A DNA stretch of 64,000 nucleotides from Roseovarius atlanticus (GTDB lineage: Bacteria; Pseudomonadota; Alphaproteobacteria; Rhodobacterales; Rhodobacteraceae), in NCBI RefSeq assembly GCF_001441615.1, contig NZ_LAXJ01000010.1, positions 1-64,000 of the forward strand, written 5' to 3'. The notes under the pieces were generated by a model. That model worked only from the letters and a program-made list of their open reading frames with translations. It did not search any database and had not been told where the DNA came from. The translations under genes were made by a program, and so were the position numbers. This document shows, in pieces, positions 54,721 to 63,652 of this stretch; positions within the stretch are counted from its first letter, which is position 1, and every line of letters begins with the position of its first letter.

Positions 54721-56376
54721 ATGCAAGCCGATTACGTCATCGTCGGTGCCGGCAGCGCCGGTTGCGCCATGGCCTACCGCCTGTCCGAGGCGGGCCATTC
54801 CGTCCTTGTCATCGAACATGGCGGCACCGATGCCGGCCCCTTCATCCAGATGCCCGGCGCGCTCAGCTACCCGATGAACATGAAAATGTACGACTGGGGC
54901 TACCGCACCGAACCGGAACCTCACCTGAACAACCGCCGCCTCGCCGCCCCGCGCGGCAAGGTCATCGGCGGCTCGTCCTCCATCAACGGCATGGTCTACG
55001 TGCGCGGCCACGCCCGCGACTTCGACCACTGGCGCGACGAAGGCGCCACCGGCTGGGGCTATGCCGATGTCCTGCCCTACTACAAGCGCCTGGAAAACTG
55101 GACCGATGCCGGCCATGGCGGCGACCCCGACTGGCGCGGGCACGATGGCCCCCTGCACGTGACGCGCGGCCAGATGGCCAACCCCCTCACCCGCGCCTTC
55201 ATCGAGGCAGGTAGCCAAGCGGGCTACCCCGTCACGCCCGACTATAACGGCGAGCAACAGGAAGGCTTCGCCCCGTTCGAGATGACCGTCCATAAGGGCC
55301 AGCGCTGGTCGGCCGCCAACGCCTATCTCAAGCCCGCGCTCAAATCCGGCAAATGCGACGTCATCCGCGGCCTCGCCGGCCGCGTGGTGTTCGAGGACGG
55401 CCGCGCCATCGGCGTCGAAGTCACCCGCAAGGGCCGGCAGGAGATCATCCGCGCAAATGCCGAGGTGATCCTTTCGGCCTCCGCCTTCAACTCGCCCAAG
55501 CTGCTGATGCTGTCCGGCATCGGCCCCGCCGCACATCTCTCCGAACACGGCATCGACGTCATCGCCGACCGCCCCGGCGTCGGCGCCAACCTTCAGGACC
55601 ATCTCGAGGTCTACGTCCAGATGGCCGCCTCCCAGCCGGTCAGCCTCTACAAGTACTGGAACCTGCCCGGCAAGGCCCTCGTCGGCCTCACCTGGCTTCT
55701 GGGGCGCACCGGCCCGGGCGCCACGAACCAGTTCGAATCCTGCGGCTTCATCCGCTCGGCGGCGGGCGTGGATTATCCCGATCTGCAATTCCACTTCCTG
55801 CCCATCGCCGTGCGCTATGACGGCAAGGCGGCGGCAGAGGGTCACGGCTACCAAGCCCATGTCGGCCCCATGCGTTCCGAGAGCCGCGGGCACGTGACCC
55901 TAAATTCCGCCGATCCCGCCGCGCCGCCGAAGATCTTCTTCAACTACATGAGTTGCGACAGCGACTGGCGCGATTTCCGCCGCGCCATCCGGTTGACGCG
56001 CGAGGTCTTCGCCCAGGACGCCTTTGCTCCTTTCTCGAAACACGAGATCCAGCCCGGCGCGGACATGCAGTCCGACGACCAGCTCGACGATTTCATCCGC
56101 GAACATGCCGAAAGTGCCTATCACCCCTGCGGCACCTGCCGCATGGGCCGCGCGGACGATCCGCGCAGCGTGGTCGACCCGCAGGGCCGCGTGATCGGCG
56201 TCGAGGGCCTGCGCGTCGCCGACAGTTCGGTCTTCCCGCGCATCCCAAACGGCAACCTCAACGCGCCCTCCATCATGGTGGGCGAGAAGATGGCCGATCA
56301 CGTCCTCGACCGCACTCTTCCGGCAGACAACGCCCAGGCCTGGATCCACCCCGAATGGCAGACCGCGCAACGCTGA
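54721..56376 (+). CDS. betA: choline dehydrogenase
   Basis: A 551-residue GMC-family flavoenzyme that oxidises choline to betaine aldehyde. The FAD-binding start is [21 protein letters not shown], the second GMC region is [20 protein letters not shown], and the active-site His and Asn are in [12 protein letters not shown] and [17 protein letters not shown]. The ATG follows CGGAGG. Overall similarity to BetA is strong along the length. betB for the next step is not in the window. Confidence 0.93.
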   Translation: MQADYVIVGAGSAGCAMAYRLSEAGHSVLVIEHGGTDAGPFIQMPGALSYPMNMKMYDWGYRTEPEPHLNNRRLAAPRGKVIGGSSSINGMVYVRGHARDFDHWRDEGATGWGYADVLPYYKRLENWTDAGHGGDPDWRGHDGPLHVTRGQMANPLTRAFIEAGSQAGYPVTPDYNGEQQEGFAPFEMTVHKGQRWSAANAYLKPALKSGKCDVIRGLAGRVVFEDGRAIGVEVTRKGRQEIIRANAEVILSASAFNSPKLLMLSGIGPAAHLSEHGIDVIADRPGVGANLQDHLEVYVQMAASQPVSLYKYWNLPGKALVGLTWLLGRTGPGATNQFESCGFIRSAAGVDYPDLQFHFLPIAVRYDGKAAAEGHGYQAHVGPMRSESRGHVTLNSADPAAPPKIFFNYMSCDSDWRDFRRAIRLTREVFAQDAFAPFSKHEIQPGADMQSDDQLDDFIREHAESAYHPCGTCRMGRADDPRSVVDPQGRVIGVEGLRVADSSVFPRIPNGNLNAPSIMVGEKMADHVLDRTLPADNAQAWIHPEWQTAQR

Positions 56377-56389
56377 AGACCGCTCCGGT

Positions 56390-56403
56390 TTGATCCGCAT
56401 CAA
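56390..56403 (+). promoter_or_regulatory. perfect FNR/FnrL box upstream of the YdcH-type gene
   Basis: TTGATCCGCATCAA matches TTGAT-N4-ATCAA at all ten positions. A -10-like TAACCT (56426-56431) is centred 32 bases downstream, giving the class II arrangement with a start near 56438, before the AAGGAGG ribosome site and ATG 56467. It lies 13 bases after the betA stop and so serves the next gene. Confidence 0.85.
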
Positions 56404-56466
56404 GGTGCGCGCCCCCGCGCGCGCCTAACCTCTCCTCCGACACGCGAACACCAAGGAGGACCCCCG

Positions 56467-56703
56467 ATGTCACACACCCCGCACGAGTTGCACGACGACT
56501 TCCCCGACATGGCCGACCGCATCTCGGCGCTGAAAATCTCGGACGCGCATTTCGCCCGGCTGATGGAGGAGTATCACACCGTCAACCGGCAGGTGCACGC
56601 GGCGGAAACCAACGTGACCCCCGTCTCGCCCGCCGCCGAGACCGATCTGCGCAAGACCCGCGCCCGGCTCAAGGATGAGCTTTACGCGATTCTCACCGCC
56701 TGA
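56467..56703 (+). CDS. YdcH/DUF465 family small protein
   Basis: A 78-residue, highly charged helical protein with the DUF465 pattern: ISDAHFARLMEEYHTVNRQVHAAETN in the middle and LRKTRARLKDELYAIL at the end. It is probably a coiled-coil dimer of unknown role. ATG 56467 follows AAGGAGGA. A perfect FnrL box precedes it, so it is likely induced at low oxygen. It is a single-gene unit; the next gene is convergent. Confidence 0.88.
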   Translation: MSHTPHELHDDFPDMADRISALKISDAHFARLMEEYHTVNRQVHAAETNVTPVSPAAETDLRKTRARLKDELYAILTA

Positions 56704-56850
56704 CCCGGTGCGTATGTTGAAATGGGCTTAATGCTCCGGGACGGGCTGGTCATTCGGGGCACGCGGACAGCGCACCGACGCGTTACAGATGGAAATACCG
56801 ACGTGATACCGACGCCGATTCCGGGCCACACCCGGCGTTAACGAATCTCT

Positions 56851-57756
56851 TCAGAACTTGGTCTGATGCGCCGCCGGGGTCACCGCGCGGCGCTTCAGCA
56901 CGGCCTCGCGCCAGCTGATGAAACTGACCGATCCCACGATCACCAGCCCGCCCAAAATCACCCACGGATCAAAGGGTTCGGCGAAAAAGGTCACGCCCAA
57001 CAGCACCGCCCAGACAAGTTGCAGGAACGTCACCGGCTGGGTCACCGCCAGCGGCGCCGCCTGGAAGGCCAGCGTCATGGTGTAATGCCCGCCCGTGGCA
57101 AAGGCCGCCACACCCATCAGGATCGCCAGTTCCCACAAGGTCGGCGTCACCCAGTTGCTCAGCGCGACAGGCGCCAGTCCGATCGTCACGGTGATCGACA
57201 GCATCGCCACGACCAGCCCCGGCTGACAGCGGTCCGACAGCATCTTGGCCAGCAGATACGACCCGCCAAAGGCGACTGCCGTGAACAGCATGGCGAAATG
57301 TCCGTGGCCCAGGTCCCGAAACCCCGGGCGCAGGATGATCAGCGCCCCGATCAGCGCCACGACGATCGCCATGACCCGCCGGAGCGCCAGTTTTTCCCCA
57401 AGAAACAGCGCCGCGCCCAGCGTGACGTATATGGGCGACAGGTAGTTCATCGCCGTCACGTCCGCCAACGGGATCCGCGCCATGGCAAAGAACCACAGGC
57501 CCACCCCGGCCGAATGCGCAATGCCCCGCAAGACGAAAAGACCCCAGGTGCCGCGATCCAGCCGCAGACGGCTCAGCGTGCCCAGCATCGGCAGCAGAAA
57601 GATCAGCCCCAGCACATAGCGCAGGAACGCCGCTTCCGTCGCCGGGATCCGCGTGCCCAGAACCTTCACCATGGCGGTCACGCCGACGAACAACACACCG
57701 GTCACGACCATCCAGAAAACACCCCAGCCGGGCCGCGCATTCAACTCTGAACTCAT
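56851..57756 (-). CDS. EamA/DMT family transporter
   Basis: A 301-residue, ten-helix transporter with two EamA repeats. GVFWMVVTGVLFVGVTAMVKVLGTRIPATEAAFLRYVLGLIFLLP and ATGGHYTMTLAFQAAPLAVTQPVTFLQLVWAVLLGVTFFAE are recognised repeat ends of the RarD/YijE-like kind. Substrate unknown. It is downstream of the acyl-CoA dehydrogenase gene but separated by a bidirectional terminator, so it is probably transcribed separately. It is the fourth DMT protein in the window. Confidence 0.84.
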   Translation of the reverse strand: MSSELNARPGWGVFWMVVTGVLFVGVTAMVKVLGTRIPATEAAFLRYVLGLIFLLPMLGTLSRLRLDRGTWGLFVLRGIAHSAGVGLWFFAMARIPLADVTAMNYLSPIYVTLGAALFLGEKLALRRVMAIVVALIGALIILRPGFRDLGHGHFAMLFTAVAFGGSYLLAKMLSDRCQPGLVVAMLSITVTIGLAPVALSNWVTPTLWELAILMGVAAFATGGHYTMTLAFQAAPLAVTQPVTFLQLVWAVLLGVTFFAEPFDPWVILGGLVIVGSVSFISWREAVLKRRAVTPAAHQTKF

Positions 57757-57869
57757 TGCCGCATAAAGCCCCCGCCCCGCCGGGATGTCGAGCGCAAAAG
57801 CACGGGTGTTTCAGAGCGTGTTAACCCTTGTGCATGAGGATTGCGCCAAGGCAGGCCTTGTCGGCGGCG

Positions 57870-57894
57870 GCAAAATTTTTTTGAAAAAATTTTG
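57870..57894. terminator. AT-rich hairpin, bidirectional terminator
   Basis: GCAAAATTTTTT pairs with AAAAAATTTTGC (57870-57894) around a minimal loop, with T runs on both strands. It lies 22 bases past the stop of the acyl-CoA dehydrogenase gene. Very AT-rich against the GC-rich surroundings, so selection for termination is likely. Confidence 0.82.
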
Positions 57895-57916
57895 CGCCCG
57901 GGGCCAAAGACGGCGC

Positions 57917-59146
57917 TCAGATCTTCTCTTGCGTGTACTTGCGCAACTCCGCCCGCGCCACCTGCCGCCGATGCACCGCGTCCGGCCCGTCGGCCAGGCG
58001 CAGCGTGCGCAGATGCGTCCACATCGCCGCCAGTGGCGTGTCCTGGCTGATGCCCTGCGCGCCGAACATCTGGACGGCCTCGTCCACGACCTTCAGCGCC
58101 ACCTTGGGTGCCACGACCTTGATCTGGCTGATCCAGGGCGCGGCGGCCCGCGCATCGCCCTGGTCCATCATCCACGCGGCCTTCAGGCACAAGAGCCGCG
58201 CCTGCTCGATCTCCATCCGCGCCTCGGCGATGATATCGAAATTCGCCCCCAGCTGCGCCAGCGGCTTGCCGAAGGCCTCGCGCTGCAAGGCGCGGCGGCA
58301 CATCAGTTCCAACGCCGCCTCGGCCTGCCCGATCGCGCGCATACAATGGTGGATACGCCCCGGCCCCAGCCGACCTTGCGCAATCTCGAACCCGCGCCCT
58401 TCGCCCAGCAGCAAGTTCTCCACCGGCACGCGTACATCCGTGAACCGGAAATGCATATGCCCATGCGGCGCGTCATCGGCACCGTAGACCTTCATTGGCC
58501 TAATCTTTTCAATGCCTTGGCTGTCTGCCGACACCACGATCATGGAATGCCTCTGGTGCTTGGGCTGGTCATCATCGCCGGTCTTGACCATGACGATATA
58601 AACCGCGCAGCGCGGATCACCCGCGCCCGTCGCCCACCATTTCTCGCCGTTCAGAACATACACGTCCCCGTCCCGCACACAGCTGAGCGAGATGTTCGTC
58701 GCGTCCGAGCTTGCCACGTCCGGCTCGGTCATCAGATAGGCCGACCGGATGTCGCCTTCCAAGAGTGGCGCCAGCCAGCGCGCCTTCATCTCGTCGGTGC
58801 CGTATTTCTGGAACACTTCCATGTTTCCGGTATCCGGCGCATTGCAATTGAACACCTCGGCGGCCATCGGCGTCTTGCCGATTTCCTCGGCGAAATAGGC
58901 GTATTCCACGGTGCTCAGACCCGCGCCGCCGTCGCCATCGGTCAGCCAGAAGTTCCACAGCCCCGCCGCCTTGGCCTGCCGCTTCAACCCTTCCAGGATC
59001 TCCGCCTGGCGCTCGGTATAGCTCCAGCGGTCGCCCTTTTCGATCTCCGCGTGATAGGGCGCCTCCATCGGCATGATCTCGTCGCGCACCATGGTCCGCA
59101 CCCGCTCCAGCAGGTCGGCAATATGCGGTCGCATCTCGAAATTCAT
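57917..59146 (-). CDS. acyl-CoA dehydrogenase family protein
   Basis: A 409-residue flavoenzyme of the acyl-CoA dehydrogenase superfamily. It starts MNFEMRPHIADLLERVRTMV. FAD and substrate segments visible are LMTEPDVASSDATNISLSC, GEKWWATGAGDP and the C-terminal VDEAVQMFGAQGISQDTPLA. The length and the ISQDTPLAAMWTHLRTLRLADGPDAVHRR end resemble FadE9/ACAD10-11-like members acting on long or branched acyl-CoA. ATG 59146 follows GGAGGGA. The exact substrate is unknown. Confidence 0.88.
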   Translation of the reverse strand: MNFEMRPHIADLLERVRTMVRDEIMPMEAPYHAEIEKGDRWSYTERQAEILEGLKRQAKAAGLWNFWLTDGDGGAGLSTVEYAYFAEEIGKTPMAAEVFNCNAPDTGNMEVFQKYGTDEMKARWLAPLLEGDIRSAYLMTEPDVASSDATNISLSCVRDGDVYVLNGEKWWATGAGDPRCAVYIVMVKTGDDDQPKHQRHSMIVVSADSQGIEKIRPMKVYGADDAPHGHMHFRFTDVRVPVENLLLGEGRGFEIAQGRLGPGRIHHCMRAIGQAEAALELMCRRALQREAFGKPLAQLGANFDIIAEARMEIEQARLLCLKAAWMMDQGDARAAAPWISQIKVVAPKVALKVVDEAVQMFGAQGISQDTPLAAMWTHLRTLRLADGPDAVHRRQVARAELRKYTQEKI

Positions 59147-59342
59147 CTCTGTCCCTCCCCCGTGGCGGCGGCATCGCCCTGCCCGTGTGATGCCACGCCG
59201 CCCCGGCAGCGTCCAGCCACGTCCGTCAAATGTGCGTAAAACCGACACATTTGCGGTGTAGGCCCAGACCTGCTGATCGGCCGCCCGCCCCTGTCCTGTT
59301 GTGTTTTCGGGCGGTCGTGAGGCGCCATCCGACGCGTTGGCC

Positions 59343-59792
59343 CTAACAGCCGTCGCGGCCCAGCATCATCACCCAGATCCGCCCCGGCGCCTCGACCAGC
59401 GCGACGCTTTCCGCCTCGGGTGCCAGCATGTTCTTGCGGTGCCCCGGCGAGCCTGCCCAGCCGGTCAGGACACCCTCCAGCCCCCGCTGTCCCTTGGCGA
59501 TGTTTTCCGCAATGAAACAAAAACGATAGCCGGCGCGACGGGCGCGGTCCGCGATGCTGCTGCCGTCCGATCCGCTATGGCTGAAATAGCCTTTGCGCGC
59601 CATATCGGTCGCGTGGGCTGCCGCGGCCCGTGTCAGGTCGCGCGAGACGTCCAGCGGCGCGCGGCCTTCCTTGGCGCGAAAGGCGTTGATCCAGGCCAAG
59701 GCGGCCTGGCCACGGTCGGCCACGTCCTGCCCGACCGCCGCCACGGGCGCCACGCCAATCAGACATGCCAGAAGGATCGCAGAAAGTCGCAT
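59343..59792 (-). CDS. CAP (SCP/PR1) domain secreted protein
   Basis: A 149-residue exported protein: signal MRLSAILLACLIGVAPVAAVG, then a CAP domain with ALAWINAFRAKEGRAPL, AAAHATDMARKGYFSHSGSDG with conserved His and Ser, FIAENIAKG with Glu, and WAGSPGHRKNML with the second His. These are the residues that line the CAP cleft, possibly binding a metal or lipid. Bacterial roles are mostly unknown. It is followed on the same strand by no close gene. Confidence 0.86.
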   Translation of the reverse strand: MRLSAILLACLIGVAPVAAVGQDVADRGQAALAWINAFRAKEGRAPLDVSRDLTRAAAAHATDMARKGYFSHSGSDGSSIADRARRAGYRFCFIAENIAKGQRGLEGVLTGWAGSPGHRKNMLAPEAESVALVEAPGRIWVMMLGRDGC

Positions 59793-59833
59793 GACTCGAT
59801 CCTAGCCCGACCTGCCGTCCAGAGCCAGAACTC

Positions 59834-60634
59834 TCAGACGAACCGCGAGAGGATGTCCAGCGCCGCCGCGTGCTGTTGTTGGCCCGCGGCGGCCACGACC
59901 CGCCCCCCCTCATGCGCCGGACCACCGGACCAGTCGGTCACGATCCCGCCCGCGGCCTCGATCACGGCGATCGGGGCCTGGATGTCATAGGCCTTGAGCC
60001 CCGCCTCGATCACCAGGTCCACGTGACCACCCGCCACCAGCGCATAGGCATAGCAATCCAGACCATAGCGCGTCAGCCGCGCCTGGCCCGAGACGGCGCG
60101 AAACGCGTCCCCTTCGGCCTGTGTGCCCACCTCGGGAAACGTCGTGAAAACCGTGGCTTCGGCCAACGGGCGGTTGCCCCGCGTCCGCAGACTCCGTTCA
60201 CCCTGCGGGCCGGTCATGACGGCGCGGCCAAACCCGCCTTCGAAGCGTTCCGCGATATAGGGCTGGTCGATCAGGCCATAGACCGGGCCGCTGTCGTCCG
60301 AGACCGCGATCAACACGCCCCAGGTCGGCGCCCCGGCCACGAAAGCGCGCGTTCCGTCGATCGGATCCAGCACCCAGGTCAGCCCGCTCTTGCCCGGTTT
60401 CGTGCCGAACTCCTCGCCCAGAATGCCGTCGTCGGGCCGGCGCGCCTCCAGCACGGCACGCATCGCTTTTTCCGCTGCCTTGTCTGCCGCGGTGACCGGG
60501 TCGTAGACGTTGTACGGATCCGCCTTGTTCTCGACGGCGATCCCGTCCACGCGGAACAAGGGCAAAATCGCGCTCCGCGCGGCATCGGCCAGCGCGTGCG
60601 CGGTCTTAACGATTTCTGAATTACTGCAAGCCAT
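59834..60634 (-). CDS. inositol monophosphatase family, histidinol-phosphatase-like
   Basis: A 266-residue Mg2+-dependent phosphatase. Metal and phosphate motifs: GEE (73-75), DPIDGTRAFVAG (90 on) and the third AYDIQAPIAVIEAAGG. The DGTRAF rather than DGTxNF form, with a short insert, points to the HisN subgroup that dephosphorylates histidinol phosphate, though inositol phosphate or PAP cannot be excluded. Met8 (60634) has AGGGTAGG before it. Confidence 0.84.
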   Translation of the reverse strand: MACSNSEIVKTAHALADAARSAILPLFRVDGIAVENKADPYNVYDPVTAADKAAEKAMRAVLEARRPDDGILGEEFGTKPGKSGLTWVLDPIDGTRAFVAGAPTWGVLIAVSDDSGPVYGLIDQPYIAERFEGGFGRAVMTGPQGERSLRTRGNRPLAEATVFTTFPEVGTQAEGDAFRAVSGQARLTRYGLDCYAYALVAGGHVDLVIEAGLKAYDIQAPIAVIEAAGGIVTDWSGGPAHEGGRVVAAAGQQQHAAALDILSRFV

Positions 60635-60686
60635 CCTACCCTCGCCCCGTGTCACGCGGCTTGGATAAACGGCTTGTCAGATCATC

Positions 60687-61058
60687 TCAAGCAACGTCGC
60701 TCAGAACCCTGGCCAGGTCAAAAAGGCGGCGACGCTGATTTTCCGGAATGGCGTAATACGACCGGATCAGGTCCAGCGCTTCCTTGTCGCCCAGAAGGTC
60801 CGCCGGTATCATGTCGACGTTGTCCTTGTCGCCATCTTCCTGGTCAAGGCCTTCGAAGAAAAAGCTGACCTCGACATCCAGGGCATCGGCAATGTCCCAA
60901 AGACGCGATGCGCTGACGCGGTTGGCGCCGGTTTCGTACTTCTGGATCTGCTGAAATTTAATTCCAACGCTTTCGGCAAGCTGCTGCTGTGTCATGCCGA
61001 CAAGCCAGCGCCGATGGCGAATTCGTTTTCCGACATGCACGTCTACGGGGTGCGGCAT
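60687..61058 (-). CDS. XRE family transcriptional regulator
   Basis: A 123-residue DNA-binding protein. MPHPVDVHVGKRIRHRRWLVGMTQQQLAESVGIKFQQIQKYETGANRVSASRLWDIADAL is the helix-turn-helix common to small alphaproteobacterial Cro/C1-type regulators; an acidic middle (DQEDGDKDNVD) and a C-terminal helix follow. Such proteins control motility, biofilm or stress genes in relatives, but targets here are unknown. A palindrome that could be an operator lies 144 bases upstream. Confidence 0.87.
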   Translation of the reverse strand: MPHPVDVHVGKRIRHRRWLVGMTQQQLAESVGIKFQQIQKYETGANRVSASRLWDIADALDVEVSFFFEGLDQEDGDKDNVDMIPADLLGDKEALDLIRSYYAIPENQRRRLFDLARVLSDVA

Positions 61059-61359
61059 GGGTAATCCTTTCCTCATGGTCCGGCACGGGCTTCAATACTA
61101 CCCCGACCAGGCGTTCATAAAAATCCGGCCGCGCATCCCAGCGACACTAAGCAGAAAATAAGCGGCAGGTTTCTGTATAGCAAGAAGTATTGCACCCCGA
61201 ATAAGGGATCGGTCCCTTATACCTACAATCTAAACGGGCAGATACTGCTTTCGTATAGTCCCGACACAACCAGTGGAGGCAATTTGACTTTGAATCCGGT
61301 AATCGTTTATCCGATCAAGGTGCCGGGCCAGTCCCGGCTTTTGTCTTGGGAGGCTGGCA
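61059..61359. other. 301-base divergent regulatory region
   Basis: Between the XRE gene and the quinone reductase gene. It holds ATAAGGGA/TCCCTTAT (61201-61220), a palindrome with loop TCGG that may be an operator; a possible promoter TTGACT-N17-TTATCC (61284-61312) pointing right; and a hairpin GCCGGG/CCCGGC (61322-61338) followed by TTTTGTCTT just before the GGGAGG ribosome site. No small protein frame is convincing. Confidence 0.5.
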
Positions 61360-62322
61360 ATGCGCGCGTTCCGTATCGATTCGCATGATACACCTGCGAT
61401 TCTCAAAGAAGTTGCGCGCCCGGCTCCCGGCGCGGGCGAAATCGGCATCCGTATCAGCGCCTGCGGGTTGAATTTCGCCGATCTGCTCATGCTGAAAGGC
61501 GAATATCAGGACACTCCCCCTCTCCCTTTCACCCTTGGCATGGAGGTGGCCGGTACGGTCGAGGCATTGGGCGACGGGGTCGAGGGTCCGGCGATTGGCA
61601 GCCGTGTCGCGGTGTTCGGCGGTCAGGGCGGGCTCGCTGAATACGGGTGTTTTCCGGCCGATCGTGCTGTCCTGCTGCCTGAAACGATGAGCTTTGCCGA
61701 TGCCGCTGCGTTCCAGATCGCCTATGGCACCAGCCACGTCGCACTGGACCACAAGGCACGGCTGCAACCGGGTGAAACGCTTCTGGTGCTGGGCGCCGCC
61801 GGCGGCGTCGGTCTGACGGCTGTGGAGATCGGCAAACTGATGGGTGCGACCGTGATCGCCTGTGCCCGCGGCGCCGACAAGCTGGAAGTCGCGCGCAACG
61901 CCGGCGCCGATCACCTGATCGACGCGGAAACCGACGAGATCCGCGAGGCTTGCCGCGCCCTGGGCGGTGTCGACGTGGTCTATGATCCGGTCGGCGGGGA
62001 CCAGTTCAAATCCGCCATGCGCGCCTGCCGCCCCGAAGCCCGCATCCTGACCATCGGGTTCGCCAGCGGCGAGGTGCCAAAGATCCCGGCCAACCACCTG
62101 CTGGTCAAGAACATCTCGGTACTGGGGCTGTACTGGGGCGGATATCTCGGCTTCCGGCCGCAGGTCGTGACGGACAGCCTGACGTGCCTTTTCGACTGGT
62201 ATACAGAGGGTCGCCTGAAGCCCCATATCAGCCACGTGCTGCCGCTGGAGAAGGCTCAGGACGGTCTGGACCTGATGAGCACACGCAAGTCCACCGGCAA
62301 GGTCGTCGTCACCATGGATTAG
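61360..62322 (+). CDS. NADPH:quinone oxidoreductase family protein
   Basis: A 320-residue zinc-independent MDR enzyme. The N-terminal GroES-like domain has ISACGLNFADLLMLKGEYQDTPPLPFTLGMEVAG, with Asn-Phe replacing the zinc-Cys pattern. The Rossmann domain has LLVLGAAGGVGLTAVEIGKLMGA and YDPVGGDQFKSAM. It reduces quinones or enoyl compounds with NADPH; the substrate is open. GGGAGG precedes the ATG. The hairpin in the leader may modulate expression. Confidence 0.88.
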   Translation: MRAFRIDSHDTPAILKEVARPAPGAGEIGIRISACGLNFADLLMLKGEYQDTPPLPFTLGMEVAGTVEALGDGVEGPAIGSRVAVFGGQGGLAEYGCFPADRAVLLPETMSFADAAAFQIAYGTSHVALDHKARLQPGETLLVLGAAGGVGLTAVEIGKLMGATVIACARGADKLEVARNAGADHLIDAETDEIREACRALGGVDVVYDPVGGDQFKSAMRACRPEARILTIGFASGEVPKIPANHLLVKNISVLGLYWGGYLGFRPQVVTDSLTCLFDWYTEGRLKPHISHVLPLEKAQDGLDLMSTRKSTGKVVVTMD

Positions 62323-62332
62323 GCCATCGTGG

Positions 62333-63205
62333 TCATGCCTGGCGCAAAAGCGTCGGCGTGGCCGCCCGGAACCCCTGGCGCACAAGATCCGCCAGCTGAC
62401 GCGTGATGTCATCGCGGTTGGCCGCCCCGTACATATTGATCTGGTGATATCCCAGATCCGGCAACGCCCCTTGCGCGTTGATCGCCTCCTGGTGCGGCGG
62501 GATGCTGGTTTCCAGCAAGGCGCCGACCGCCAGATCGGCGCTGATCAGCGCCTCGACAGAGCGGTCCTCGTCCGACTCGATCGCCAGCTCCCAGTCGATG
62601 CCCGCCGCATCCAGGCTGCGCAACACCGTGGTCCGGAAGATGCAGACATTGCAGAATCCAAGCCGCAGGGGTCGTTTGCGCCACGCCTGCCCGCCCAGCG
62701 CGCCGACCCATTTGAGCGGCATTTCCGTCAGGGTTTCGCCACCGGGGGTCAGGGCCTTTTCGGTGGTGAGGATCAGATCCACCTCACCTTTCTTCAGCGC
62801 TTCGTGCAATCGCATCGTGCTGGAGGATTTCAGCGCCACATTAACCCGCGGAAAGATACCGCTGAACGTCTTCAATACGCGGGGCACCACCGGATAGACG
62901 ATGTCGTGCGGAACGCCCAAGGTCAGCTGCCCCTCATAGATCTCGTCCGACAGGCGCCCCACCGCCTCGTCGTTCAGGTCGACGATACGCCGCGCATAGG
63001 TCAAAAGCTGCTCGCCAGAGGCCGTCAGCGCAATCCGCCTGTTACTGCGGTCAAGCAGTTCGATGCCCAGCATCTCCTCCAGCCGCTTGAGCTGCATCGA
63101 CACCGCAGATTGCGTCAGGTTCAGCACCTGCGCGGCGCGCGTGACACCGCCTTGCTCGGCGACTTCAAGGAACGATCTCAAGGTCGTCACGTCCAGATTC
63201 CTCAT
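62333..63205 (-). CDS. LysR family transcriptional regulator
   Basis: A 290-residue LysR-type regulator. The N-terminal wHTH is LDVTTLRSFLEVAEQGGVTRAAQVLNLTQSAVSMQLKRLEEMLGIELLDRS; an effector-binding domain follows (GQLTLGVPHDIVYPVVPRVLKTFSGIFPRVNVAL). It is convergent with the quinone reductase gene (10-base gap) and divergent from the DUF1127 gene. The AT-rich 125-base region upstream probably holds both promoters. The effector is unknown. Confidence 0.9.
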   Translation of the reverse strand: MRNLDVTTLRSFLEVAEQGGVTRAAQVLNLTQSAVSMQLKRLEEMLGIELLDRSNRRIALTASGEQLLTYARRIVDLNDEAVGRLSDEIYEGQLTLGVPHDIVYPVVPRVLKTFSGIFPRVNVALKSSSTMRLHEALKKGEVDLILTTEKALTPGGETLTEMPLKWVGALGGQAWRKRPLRLGFCNVCIFRTTVLRSLDAAGIDWELAIESDEDRSVEALISADLAVGALLETSIPPHQEAINAQGALPDLGYHQINMYGAANRDDITRQLADLVRQGFRAATPTLLRQA

Positions 63206-63330
63206 GCATCACACTCCTTGATGGTACCTTCGCCAAACATTCATTTTCAAAATATATCCACACATGCAATTTACATCAACACAATTCATGAAGCGCCGTG
63301 CTTCATCACGAAAACTGAAAGGAGATCGCC

Positions 63331-63528
63331 ATGTCCACCCTCTCTCGCCGCCGCCATGGTCCGTTTCGCACCAGCCCCCGGCCCAGCCTGTTTGACGCGC
63401 TGGACCTTTACCGCCAGCGCCGCGCCCTCGCCCGGCTCGACGATCATGCGCTTGACGACATTGGCGTCACCCGAGAAGAGGCGGACGCCGAGGCGCGCCG
63501 GCCTTTCTGGGACATTACGCGTCGCTAA
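63331..63528 (+). CDS. DUF1127 (YjiS-like) small protein
   Basis: A 65-residue Arg-rich protein. LFDALDLYRQRRALARLDDHALDDIGVTREEADAEARRPFWD matches DUF1127, whose members in alphaproteobacteria affect phosphate and carbon metabolism and RNA turnover. AGGAG precedes the ATG. It is divergent from the LysR gene, so LysR control is possible but unproven. Confidence 0.9.
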   Translation: MSTLSRRRHGPFRTSPRPSLFDALDLYRQRRALARLDDHALDDIGVTREEADAEARRPFWDITRR

Positions 63529-63652
63529 GACGTGAACCGACTGTTTCTGCGCGGTTTCCGTCCGGATTTGCTTGAAAAAGGCCGTCTGGCACCCGATATT
63601 CTCTGCAAACCCCTCGTCGGGTTTGAAATGGGACACTTACTCGGAGGCTTTA

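Noticed and set aside
53432..54721. Long Arg/Pro-rich frame over betC and the GST gene
   Set aside because: Out of frame with two clearly recognisable enzymes and low-complexity in translation.
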